A DNA stretch of 64,000 nucleotides from Strigops habroptila. Lineage: Eukaryota > Chordata > Aves > Psittaciformes > Psittacidae. The stretch's first letter is position 1. Every line of letters begins with the position of its first letter. A model generated the notes under the pieces. That model was not told the DNA's origin, did no database searches, and saw nothing but the letters and a program-made list of their open reading frames with translations. Both the position numbers and the translations under genes were made by a program. The stretch lies in NCBI RefSeq assembly GCF_004027225.2, contig NC_044283.2, forward strand, positions 9,938,992 through 10,002,991. The letters run 5' to 3'. Below, in pieces: positions 1 through 11,100 of the stretch.

Positions 1-225
1 GATTTCTGTAGTAGCAGAAATTGCTATTTAATTTGAAATTAGAATAGAAATTAGACTAGAAATTGCTATTAAATTTAATTAAATTTAATTTATTGCTATT
101 TTTAATTGCTGTGCGACAGTATTTTGCACTTCAATATTGTTTGTGAATTCAAAAATACATCATTTTATTGCTGTACGGAAAGATAAGCAACTTCTATCAT
201 ATTACGACCTTAACTTACATTTCAG
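1..225 (+). other. HTT: 3' part of the last HTT intron
   Basis: This is intron sequence ending in a normal acceptor, with TTTCAG at 220-225. The first 110 bases are AT-rich and built from a degenerate local repeat: versions of AGAAATTGCTATT recur three times, and a 16-base AT palindrome, AAATTTAATTAAATTT, lies near 74-90. An apparent reading frame runs through the acceptor from base 137, but the residues before the splice site do not resemble huntingtin. Confidence 0.9.
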
Positions 226-439
226 TCTTCCACATATTATCAGCAGAATGGGAAAATCAGAGCAAGTAGATGTTAACATCTTCTGTTTGGTGGCCATAGA
301 CTTCTACCGACATCAGATAGATGAGGAATTAGATCGCAGAGCCTTTCAGTCTGTGTTTGAGGTGGTGGCATCTCCAGGAACCCCATATCATCGCTTACTA
401 ACTTGTTTGCAAAACGTCCACAAGGTCACAGCATGTTGA
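226..439 (+). CDS. HTT: Huntingtin, terminal coding exon (C-terminal 71 residues, partial gene)
   Basis: This is the last coding exon of huntingtin, a very large HEAT-repeat scaffold protein involved in vesicle transport, autophagy and transcriptional control. The exon encodes the extreme C-terminus of the C-terminal HEAT domain. It starts in mid-codon after the TTTCAG acceptor: its first T completes an isoleucine codon whose AT lies in the preceding exon. The reading then includes [33 protein letters not shown] and [15 protein letters not shown], and it ends at TGA (437-439). These blocks match the human huntingtin C-terminus as I remember it, with only conservative changes such as HV to HI and AT to AI. 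All earlier exons, including the one with the CAG tract, lie to the left of the window. No frameshift or premature stop is present, so this is an intact functional exon. The match is close enough to leave little doubt. Confidence 0.97.
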
Positions 440-2123
440 ACATCCTGATGTGTAATGGAACTGCATGTCTAGTGTTGGAATCTGATGTGAATTACAGGGA
501 ATGCAAGATCAAGAAAGTATCTGGGGTTGCATTTGTGATAAACATGGACCTGTCAGTTTTACTTCCAGAATGCATGGACAAGTGCTCTGCAGCACTGGAA
601 ATCACCTGAAAAGTCTAGCATAGTTCTTGTTGTTGCTGACACCAGGGACCTGTGAGTGGAAAGAAATATGTCAGTGTTTTTCAAGAGGTGTTTGGGATTA
701 CCCTGAGACACACTAACTGTAAAATACAAGCAAGTATGACATGCAAGGTAACTGGTATTACTCTTCCTCCTAATGTTCAGCTGAAGCCACTGTGGTGCAG
801 CCGGTAAGAAACTGACACCAAGACTGTTATTGCAAGCTGCAGTCATTAGAAAACTTCATAGTTTTATGTACCTGTATATACTGTTGTGTAGTACAGAATA
901 GAAATCGTTTCCTAATGTCTCTCCCAAACAAGGAAAGGAGAAAATGGCTTTCATGATTTACACTTCCAGCATGTAATTCCTCTCTCTGGACTTTCTGATA
1001 TCCTGTGGTGTATGTGTTGGTGATATCAGAGATATAGTGCACATACGTGACCACACTTTTTGCTTTTTTCTTCTCAGGATTTAAAATTTGAGTACAGTAT
1101 ATCAGTCAAAGAAATTTTAACTTAAATATTTCTATATCATGTACAGTATGTAAAATTGTAAGATGTGTGGTGCATGAGCTGTGCTGTAATTTGAGATGAA
1201 CAGAAGCCATGCTACTGAATGTCTTGACATCTGTATTGTCCTCATTATTTTTCTTCTTTATTTTCCCTTGTGCTTGAATTTGTGTTCCTTTTGGAAATCC
1301 ATCTTAATGTACAGATTACATCTTGTTTTGCATCTCACTTTCTCTTAAAAGTGCTTTAAAACTGGAATATGTTGATTAATTTGTCTTGAGAGACTATACT
1401 AAGGAGGCATTCTTGTGATCCACTTTATGGTAGCTTCTTTTGAATTCCTTTGTTTTGAGACATAATGGTAAGAGAAGAGGACTAGTTACTCTGGATCAGC
1501 CTTTTGTATACTTGAGAAACTGCTCTTATGTACTGCACAGCATTTTAAGAGACAAAATGGTGCAAGCTCCCCAGTAGTCAATAACCATTTGACCGTTCCT
1601 AACTGAGACCACGGAGTCATCCGGATTCAGACACTCCCACATAAACACATTTATGCTAGCAGTTAAGAATCAGAAGGCTGCTGTGTCTACTTTGGGACTG
1701 GCTAAGGTGTTAGATTACACAACCTCTTTTATTACCTGTTGTATACATAATGCTTTAGACATAAACACAGTACAAATATTCATGAATTCAGGACACTACA
1801 CAGGGCCAGATTTAGCTTTTACTCACCACCCAGGGAACCCCATTGATTCCTAAGCATTATATGGGGAAATCTAGCACAGGATTTGTCTTTAGTTGTATTT
1901 GTTATAATTTTTTTGATTATAGAGAAATGATACCTTGGTTCTCAGTCACATCCTGTATTTAACCTCTTCGTTTTCTTATCACACCTTTTGGTGACACTTG
2001 GAAAAACTGAGATAGTGTTGTCAGGAGGAGCATGTACTGTATGTATTTCTGTATATAATGTATATGTTGAAATTATACACATGTGACAACATTTAATGTA
2101 TACAGATGTGTATATTTGTATTT

Positions 2124-2422
2124 ATTAAACCCATGTATTTAAACTAATTCCAATCTAGACCAAAAATTGTTGCTTCTGCCCATAAATTAATTACAAAGGA
2201 ATTGTCTGCTGGTATCACTTCCTTTTAGAAACTGATAGAGGAAGCTGATATTTTGGGCAGTAGAAACAACTGTAGAAGTTGCTATATTTAGCTCTCTACA
2301 GATCTTACTATCTAGAGCAATTATTTCTGCCCTTAGTTGGGTTACTTTTTCTTTCTTGGGCCACAGCACTGTGGTGATTTTTAAAAGAAACTGAACAAGA
2401 GTTCAGAAAAAGATTTAATAAA
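2124..2422 (+). terminator. HTT: Candidate proximal poly(A) signals of HTT
   Basis: An ATTAAA hexamer lies at 2124-2129 and an AATAAA at 2417-2422 on the sense strand. The second is followed within about 20-40 bases by T-rich sequence (GTTTTTTGAGTT), as expected of a cleavage region. They could give a transcript with a 3' UTR of about 1.7-2 kb. Sequence alone does not show use. Confidence 0.35.
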
Positions 2423-4310
2423 ATGGATACTGTTTGAAAGTTTTTTGAGTTATATTGGAAATTATCTTAATTCTGATAAGAGACTAATTCCAGGCAGTGA
2501 GATATAATGCCCTGTGTTTTCATTAAGGGTAGTATAGATCACTCTTCCCTTTTGTAACCACCGATAATCATTTTGTACTGTAAACCCACACACCAGTCAG
2601 TTTTTGTATGATATATAGTTTAAGTGAAGATATTTTTGTAAGCTATTTTCCAAAATTTAAAATAGATTTTAATATATTTTTTAAGCATCAGGTTAGTCAT
2701 ATTCTCACCATATAACAGTATATGTTGTGTTACAAACTGTTAAATTCATCATTTTAAGCTCCTCATGATTAACACAGAAGAGCTGGTTACTTTACCTTGG
2801 GATAACGGGAGCTAGACCCTTTATGAAACTTTCCAAACCAATTTTGGACTTGCCATAGAATCTTTCCAACCAGTGAAGGAATATATTGAATTAAGCAGTC
2901 AACATGGCTGGATGAAAAACATCAGATGTAACAGACCCCCTTTTCCTCAACTGCCTGTTGCTGGCCTTCAAGCAAATACTTGGCATTACCCATTTCAAGC
3001 CAAGCTTTAAAGCTGATGCAGTCAGTTCTAATCTCTCACAGATACACTGGTAGTAAAAACTCCATCTGTTCTAACCTCTCTTGGAGATTTGTCATAGTAT
3101 ACCTCCAGAAATGTGTCCTTAGTGTCTAAAGAAGGGCACCTCTTCTTAGGTTATTCTCAGTGACCTGAAGGAATGTAACTTAAGGGTCTTCCTAGTGTGG
3201 AAACACACGCTGGTAGTGCTTCAGATCTGACATTTCACCTGCAGCACACCTTCCTGTCTACTTCCTAGACACGTTTTCCCCACCCTCACTTCTCAGAGTG
3301 AAATACTATTTAAAATCACTCCTGCTTCTAGTGACAAGAGCCAAGAGGTATGTGATGGGAACAGTAACAGCGAAACAGTGGCCACTAAGAAGTAAGCTAA
3401 TTCTGAAAATCAAGCTGTTCAATTTTTTCATTGAGAACAGCCTAGAAATTTGTTTGGGCTTAAGGCTTACATTTGGTGTCCTGGCTAACCAAAGCAAACA
3501 GTTTCTTTGATGTGCTTTGTAGTGGAACTGGCTTCTTTACAACCTTACAAGATTAGAGGTATGGCATGATTGGGAGCATACTTAAGACAGATTAATGTTT
3601 AAGACTTCATTTACAATTCAGTTGTCAGCCTATTTTACTAAATCTGTAATGTGGCCCTCCGTCAAGAACACTGTATGCTAGCCAATGTCTTATAAATAGT
3701 TCTTGGACCAGCTATCCGCTGGCCCATTAAATAGTTTGATTGTATTTCATTTCAGCGTGCCCCCTCCCTTGCAGTGAGTGCAGGAGTGAGGAGTTGGAAA
3801 CTACAACTAGTTGTAAACCGGTTCTTATTTGCAGGATTTAAAGTATGTTCTTTACTATTTATGCTCTTCACCAGTTGAAATTGAATGTGAGTTTATGTAA
3901 ATCTTCTCTAAAGTGTGTACTCAGATGTCATTTCTTGCCTAAAGCATGCAGTAAATGATTGTGTATTACTTTTTGCTTTGGTAAGAGCGCCTTCTCAGCA
4001 CCAAGATGTTGCTTGTTTCTTAACCACCAGCAGCATTCCTAAAGCACTGAGTAATGAATGAACAGATTTAGATCAAAAGAAGTGGGGAACAAGTGGAACC
4101 TTTTGGGATAAAAGTAATTTGTTGATATTTAGTAGACTTGCCTTAAGAGCATTCTGTCTCACCATTCTCCTCTTTAAATGGCTGTTAACTTCATATAGCA
4201 GATAAGGAGGTTGTGTCAAAAACATTGCAAAGACAGTTCTCCAAGAGCAGCAGACCTGGTTTGTCTTAAGATTTTGTGGAGCTGTCATGGCTAAGCATTT
4301 ATGCTTCCTA

Positions 4311-4345
4311 AATAAAATAAGTTTTAGGATGTAATGAGCAATAAA
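4311..4345 (+). terminator. HTT: Pair of candidate distal poly(A) signals of HTT
   Basis: Two AATAAA hexamers 29 bases apart (4311-4316 and 4340-4345) lie about 3.9 kb after the stop codon. That is close to the length of the long mammalian HTT 3' UTR, which makes this pair a plausible site for the long isoform. The downstream element is only modestly GT/T-rich. Confidence 0.4.
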
Positions 4346-5151
4346 TATAGCAATAAGCAGTTTAATTAAATTTGGTCATTCAGGATCTTACCCAGTGGTT
4401 GAATGGGATGGGGTGGGAGAAAAAGGGGAACAGATTCGAGTACGTTCATTGCGTAAAGCAAACTTCTTCCATGTACAATCCCAACTAAACTTTCTACTAA
4501 AGGTAGAAATCAACTAAGTGACAATGGTAGGTGCTTTGCTCTTTTACTTTTAAAGCAGTTTTGTTTATAAGGATACACTTGATGAAAGTTACAAGAGAGC
4601 AAAGTACTTTGGTAGTTTTTAGGTAGTTGAATTATTTTCAAGTGAAAGCAAGCTGCAGTAAGAACTAGAGTAAGCAATGTAGCAAACCTTTGGGGAAGTC
4701 CAATATGCTAATTTTACCTAATACTGAGATTTCAGGTGAACTCTTTGTGCATGTTACCTTAAAGTATCCATTGAAAATCTTGAGAATCCCACAGTCATAC
4801 CCAGGAGAGCTTCTATGTCAAGTTTAAGCTGTATTCAAGTTAACTGGGTATAAATGCTGCAGAGCATTTGTGAAGCATGCGCTGCTTTTTGTCATGTGCA
4901 TTTTGTGTGAGCTGATCATTCCCATCAGTCTGTGTATGCATACCATCAAGTTGGATCAACCTGACGAGGATGAGGTAACGCACCCTGTGGTGGTGTCTTG
5001 TATAGTTTGAGGGCAATGATGAGCAAAAGCTTGGAGCCCCAACCCAAAAGCAATTGTACTGAAAGGAAAAGGAAAGCATATAATTTTAGATGTATGTTTA
5101 AGTTTTAAAAAAAAAATGCTGAAAATACTGCACATTGAAACTAAAAGAGAA

Positions 5152-5157
5152 AATAAA
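5152..5157 (+). terminator. HTT: Candidate last poly(A) signal of HTT
   Basis: This AATAAA is in a purine-rich context and is followed at 5175-5200 by a strong T/GT-rich stretch (GTGATTTTCTTCTGGTTCTTT), the best downstream-element match of the candidates. It would give a 3' UTR of about 4.7 kb. Confidence 0.45.
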
Positions 5158-5175
5158 ATATAATATTACTGTAAG

Positions 5176-8100
5176 TGATTTTCTTCTGGTTCTTTATAAA
5201 AGGTCTTGATGCGTTCTTACTATGGTTTTTCCCCAGTATCTGTGGTGTTCAGCTCTATGCAAGAGTACTTGAACTCTCTGCAAATGTAGGTGTGCTCCAC
5301 AATCACAGTGCTATTTGCAATTAACGAAGAAGTACCACGGTTGAGCTTTTAATTGTAGCTAATAGTCACGCTTGCCAAAACTTCTCTGGCATTCTAAATG
5401 AGATCAGAAAAGGCAAAATCTAAGTGTACAGCTGTATTTGTGAGTGCGGGTGTATTTATCTGCAGCGGTCCTGGGGGGGAGGATACTGTTACACGCGAGA
5501 AGCAGTGGTGTAACTTGCCTAAGCTTGGTTTCCCAGCTGTTAGCCTCACATCTTAAAAGACATTTCTGGGTGGTCCTGCTGCCGAACACTGGAGGATCTC
5601 TTGCAGTGCTCGACTGCTCAGAGACGTCTTGTTTTGATTAACTTTGTGGTGCTCGGCTGTTCTCTGGAAATGCTGGCATAAACTTTAACGCAGTAGCTCA
5701 ATGCAGAAAGCACGTGTTGGTTTCCTTCTCGGTCAAAATAACTTTTGTACATCTTGTTTTTCCTTGTCAGCGTTAGTGGTGAATGATCAGCCACTCTTGT
5801 CACCTCTTAGCTTAGCCGCAGAGCCGAGGGACGGAACTGTACTGTGGTAAGTTTCTTTGTCTTCAGAGTTCAAGGCTTGTTTTGAATAATAAAGTCTCCA
5901 TCTTTTTCTCACTCAGAGAAGAATACCCAATTAATTTTTGGAAAGGTTATCCCTAAAGACAAATTGCCAGGCACAGGGAGATGAAGCACTGCATTTAAAC
6001 TATACATTCTAACTTTAACTCTTCCACTTTCCCACCACCTCTCCTGTCCCATGTAGGTATTGTTTTGTTTCTTCTTTTTAGTCAGTGCAGCTGTATTGCA
6101 TCCATCATTTTGGAATTGGCTTGGATCCACCCTGGTTACAAGACAAAAAGCTTTGATTGCTTGTAGAATTATACTGTAATTATACTGTAAGTTTTGCATA
6201 ACTGAAGAGATGAAAAGATTTGTAACTTGTAGGTTTGCTAAAAAGTTAGAAGTAGGAACATGAAAAAGTTTATACAGGCTATAGAATGATATCTTCTGAG
6301 CCAAACCTCCTGCTCTTCTATTGCAGCCATAATTCTGCCTTAATTTTGTTTCTGTTCTTTCCCATACATCCAGGCATTGCAGAGTAATCCTCACCCCAGG
6401 TGCTGTTTTCATATCCTTCAAGCTGCAGATGTCATGGGTAGATTTTGATCGAGTGCAACCTGATTGTTTCACCTCATTATTTGCATTTTGGAGTTCTTTC
6501 AGCCAGGCTGCAGTGTTTGGGCTCCAAGCAAAATGCATCCCTGAGGGTTGGGTTTGACCATGCCCCAGGTGCCTACAGAGCTGTGAGCCAGGTTAAGTCA
6601 GACCATTTAAATAGTATGTTTTTGCTAATCTAGCTCATCTTGAATTACATGCACTGTCAAACTTCACATCAGTGTTCCCCAAACGTCCTGGCTCCGAATG
6701 AGAATCTTAAATACGTCTTTTCTACCTTTTTCTCCCCTTGAGGAAGAGGCACTAAGTGTGTTTTCATCCCTATCTTGCTGTTAAATGGTTCTAGGATTGA
6801 AGGCGTCCAATGGAAATGCAAGTGTAAAGCTTGCAAACTTAACTTTTCTTGATAAGCCTTGTTGAAGTTGACATTTCAAATATCATCTTCGGCATTTGAT
6901 TTAACATCTATGAAAATAAACCAATTTATCTTCAACTTTTGTTTCAGTCAAGTTTGGGCCGATATTCTTTTAATTATACTTTGTTTATCCTCATTTTTCT
7001 TTGCCTTCGTAACTGCTTCAAACTAACACCGTTTTAAATGATCACTGATACTGGAGAGTCAGGAGGTGTTTTTAAACGCTTTTGAGGCATCTGGTCCTCA
7101 TGTATCTTAGTAACGTGGATTAAGCTTATTCCTTCTTTCCTCTGCCCTGACCTGACCATTAGAATAAATATTCTGACTGGCTAATACTTTAAAATGAAAG
7201 TTGTATGTCATCAATAGATTGGTATGTGACTAAGTAGCAGAAGATAAGACTGAGTGATCCAGAGTACCTGGAGTTTATGAATGAATTGTGGGTTCTGAAG
7301 AAATGAATCTTAAGGGGCCTGAATAAATCTGCAGCTTTTTAATACTTAGTGTAATAATCTAAGATGATTGTTCCGATGTTTATCTTCACCAGTACCAAAA
7401 TCAAATGCTTTCACAAATGACATTTCTATCTTTTGCTTCCTTACTGCTTTTGTGGTGCTGCTGTGTTCACTTAAGCAACATATTTATATGCTGCAGAGTT
7501 ACTTAAATGTGAGCTTGTGGATAATACCCGTTTCCATTGCAGTGTGATCTGATAATATTAAAAAAGGTGAGAAATGTGATCTGCAGGCAGCACTGACAGC
7601 AAAAGTGAAAGGAACTTGCTGCTTCAGAAAACCTTATCTGGGACAAGGTTACATTGTCAATGGTATCAGAGTCTTATATTAGGCTGACAAGTTAATTTTG
7701 AAGTTCTACTGCTGGCCTGTTGTGGGCCACTGCATAGGAGATACTGTTGTGGGTATCACTGCATAGGAGAAATAGAGCAAACTCAGTCTGATTCAAGTGG
7801 AGTTGTCTCAGATGATTGCATTAAACAAATCTGTCTCTCAGATCCATAAAAATCCAAACTGGTGATGATGGAGTGTTGTAAGAAGTCATGTTGAGCTATC
7901 ACGTTGCACTTGAAAAGATTGCTAGACCATATGTACTGGTGAAACTATGAGGGACTCAATTCATTGCAGTGAGATTTATGGTGCTTAAAGCTCCTTTGCA
8001 TTTTTGCTGATGGATTAAATATCGTGGAAGTGGTTATTAATTATTAACAACTTAGTGAGATCTGGCTCTCCTTTATATCAGCTGCTTTTGTTCTCGGTTT

Positions 8101-11100
8101 GACTGAATTAACTCTAGATGAAACATAAATGCCAGTCCCAAATTAATGATGTTTAAACTGCAAACGACTCTGTAGCTTGATTAAATAAAAGAAATAGAAT
8201 AGGAGAGCAAATTTATTATTTCATGTGTATGCAACATACTTTACTGGCTGTAAAATCTCATGTAGACAAAGTAACTTGGGAAGCTGAGGACCATAAACAA
8301 GAATTTACCCAAAAATGACATATTTTAAAGAAAGTTTCAAAGCCTGTCATGAGAATTGGGCATTCATTCAGAAGAAAATGGTCAAGAGTTGACATTTTAG
8401 CAGGACCCCAAAAGTAGTGATGAGGGTTGTCTGATGTGTCCTTTTTGTGCTTCTCTGCTCTAAAGCTCCAGGACATGATGCCGGAAGCAATGATAGGGTT
8501 CTATGCAGTAACCCGGTGTGGGTTCTATATGACTAAAGGAGCTTTTTGTCTGCTGATGGCCAGTTATGGACAGTATCAGTGTTTCTTTCTTAAAAATAAT
8601 CCTAACCCCAAGCAACTGCATGGGTCACTGCTTTTCCTTTGTGCAACCTTCATGTGGCTACATATGTGGTCAAGGCAGTTTGTGGACCTTGAAGATAGTA
8701 TCTTCTCCCTTGAGACCAAACAGTTATGGTGCACCAAAGTACAGAGGCACTGAGGACACTTTGAAGGGTGTTGTAGGATGGAGCCAGGCTGACGGCTTCT
8801 GAGAAAGGGGCTGAGATGAGAGAGCAGAAAAATGGCTTCATATGGCTGCAAGGTACAGCCCAGGGACAAAGGAATGATAGGAAGCATCACCATCTTCAGT
8901 GGCTGTATCCGCTTCACCACATCATGCCTGAAGATGTTTCCTGCCTGTTTTTAAAGGTTCAAGAGCATTTGTCCAATTTGCTTCCAGCTTTTGTGTTCAG
9001 TTTTCCCTGGCTCCATAGGTGTTCACAGAGCTGCAAGGAAAGGAAATGAATTTTAGTGAGCTAAGATGGCAAGATGAAGGAAGGCTGCAGAACTTGAAAC
9101 TGCATACTTTATTTATTAATACTTTATTTGTTCTTTGAACTACCATTTTCCCTGTAAATGACTACTTCAGAGTCAGCCTGAACTATCCTTTATACAGTGG
9201 TGCCTTTCATCTAGCTGAGGAAAGCAAGTGTGGGGGTTTTTCCTCTCCTGACATTCAAAAGAAGTAAATTCTGCTTTTTCTAGTTACAGCTGCATCTCTT
9301 CATATTGCTGCATTTTTCTCTAGGGACAACCTAGGAAAAAAAGCTTGATTGGAGATCAGTTGTAAAAACCTGGTATTGCACAGCTTATCCCTAAATATTG
9401 AAATGTTGGGTAGCACTCAGCAGTTCTGCTGTCAAGGAAATCATTAGGAAAAGGGTTTTGGTAGGGTGATGATGGCTTTTGCCCAAAATGCTTTCAGGGA
9501 AAGGGATAGATTCTTATTTCTGTGGTATGATTTGGTCTTGTTCAGTCCTTGAGCTTTTACATCTCAGCCCTATTGACGTACAGTCATACTGGGGCTGAAT
9601 GCAGCCCTGAGAATCGCTTTATCCATGAAGCGCCGCTTGTTTGCTCTTCCCTCGCAGCAAGCAGGTCCATTAGAGCCAGTTGATGCCTCATGTTTCACTT
9701 GTCCACCAGGTCCCCCCGCTCTTTCTCAAAACTGCTTTCTGGCTCCAGCATTACGAAAGGGAATTTAAAGAATGATTTTTTCAAAAGAATGTTCTGGTGC
9801 GAGACTTCTGCAAGTTGTATAGAGGAAAATACATGAATTTTTTATGCCTACACCCAGGACACACCTGGATTCATGCCTAAGTTGAAAGTTTTACTGTGTA
9901 TCCCATGACCAAAAGCTATCAAGAATCCGGAAGGCAACATTCAGTATAATAGAAACTGGCAGTATCCACGTGTGTGCTGACCTAGTACTCCTGGACAGTG
10001 TGATGAGACATCTTTTTCCTCTGGTCACAATCATCTTTTCCTCTGGTCTTCCATCCTGTGAGAACTCTGTATCTACACAAAGGTTCTGGAGACCCACTGC
10101 AATGCAAATCAGAGTATGTCAAAATAAGTAAATAAGAACTTAAGGCTATTATAATGAGCCTTTAAGTACATTTTTAGGTCAACACAAGAATGATGTTCAC
10201 ATATTTTGTAGCCATCCCTTCTCTACCAAATTGGTGCTATAGTGGACATGAGCTTTGGTTCTCATTTTCCCTCCAAAAACGTGCTTTTATTCTGCTCTCA
10301 GTACCTAACAAGGATGCTGAATCCAGGGTAATCTATAGCAACAGCCCAGCCCAGCCAAGCAGAGCCCCTCGCTGAAGCTGTGAGCTGCGTGTGCTGCTGC
10401 TGCCCCTGGCTCCCACCAGCCCTTTGGACCTCCCCTCCGAGGAGAGGTCTGCTCCACGCTGGGGCTTGCTCGACCTGGTGCAGCCGCTGCCTTTCAGGCA
10501 TGGGGAGGGAGAGGGACTGTCAGCGGCAGATAGAAACCTGAATTCACAGCCAGGTTCTGAAGTGGTCCCTTCCTGAGGTAAAGGCTTTTGTAGCTGTTTC
10601 ACTTCACTTTGAGCACTCCTGCCTTTTCTCTCGCACGGTTTAGCTTTGACTTTCTTCTCCTTATCTGTCACTAGAGAGTAATTGTCCCTTTCATAAGGAC
10701 CTTGCTTTAACCTTGAACAGCAGTTCCTGTGGCACCTGATGTGCATTATGAACTAAATACACTGATGAAAGAGTGAGGTGCAGTCCTAATGTCTTCCTTG
10801 ATGTTTTATTTTTTAATCCGTTTCAAGGAGCCCTTTCAGATGGGACATGAAAGCTTCCAATTATTATAAACCTCCTTGTGAAATATTTTTGAGATACAGA
10901 CTTATATTTAGAATAGTAGGGAAAAAATACATTCTTAGTGGGCAGAAGCAGCAATACCTGAGCTGCTACCAGTTTCTGTTACCCGTCCTTTTGTCTGGGT
11001 CTGAACATGAAATGGGTATTTAGTTATCAAACGCATACAGAGCCTTTAATTCTGGGGGATACCTACGTACATACTTCACTGGGGTTTTTGCAGTATGTGG

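Larger units (their letters stand above)
440..5175 (+). other. HTT: HTT 3' untranslated region (distal end uncertain)
   Basis: After the HTT stop codon there are about 4.7 kb of AT-rich sequence without recognisable coding exons or interspersed repeats. Mammalian HTT is known to use alternative poly(A) sites giving a short and a long 3' UTR, the long one near 4 kb, and the length here is compatible. Candidate poly(A) signals are ATTAAA at 2124, and AATAAA at 2417, 4311, 4340 and 5152. The right boundary given is just downstream of the last of these and is inferred, not seen. The short reading frames in this stretch have no family resemblance and I regard them as chance. Confidence 0.6.

Noticed and set aside
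5909..6538. Longest open frame in the window, 209 codons on the minus strand
   Set aside because: It has no recognisable domain, low-complexity lysine runs come from T-rich DNA, and there is no splice or poly(A) context. A frame of this length is not surprising in 64 kb searched on six frames. A BLASTP hit in several birds would change this.
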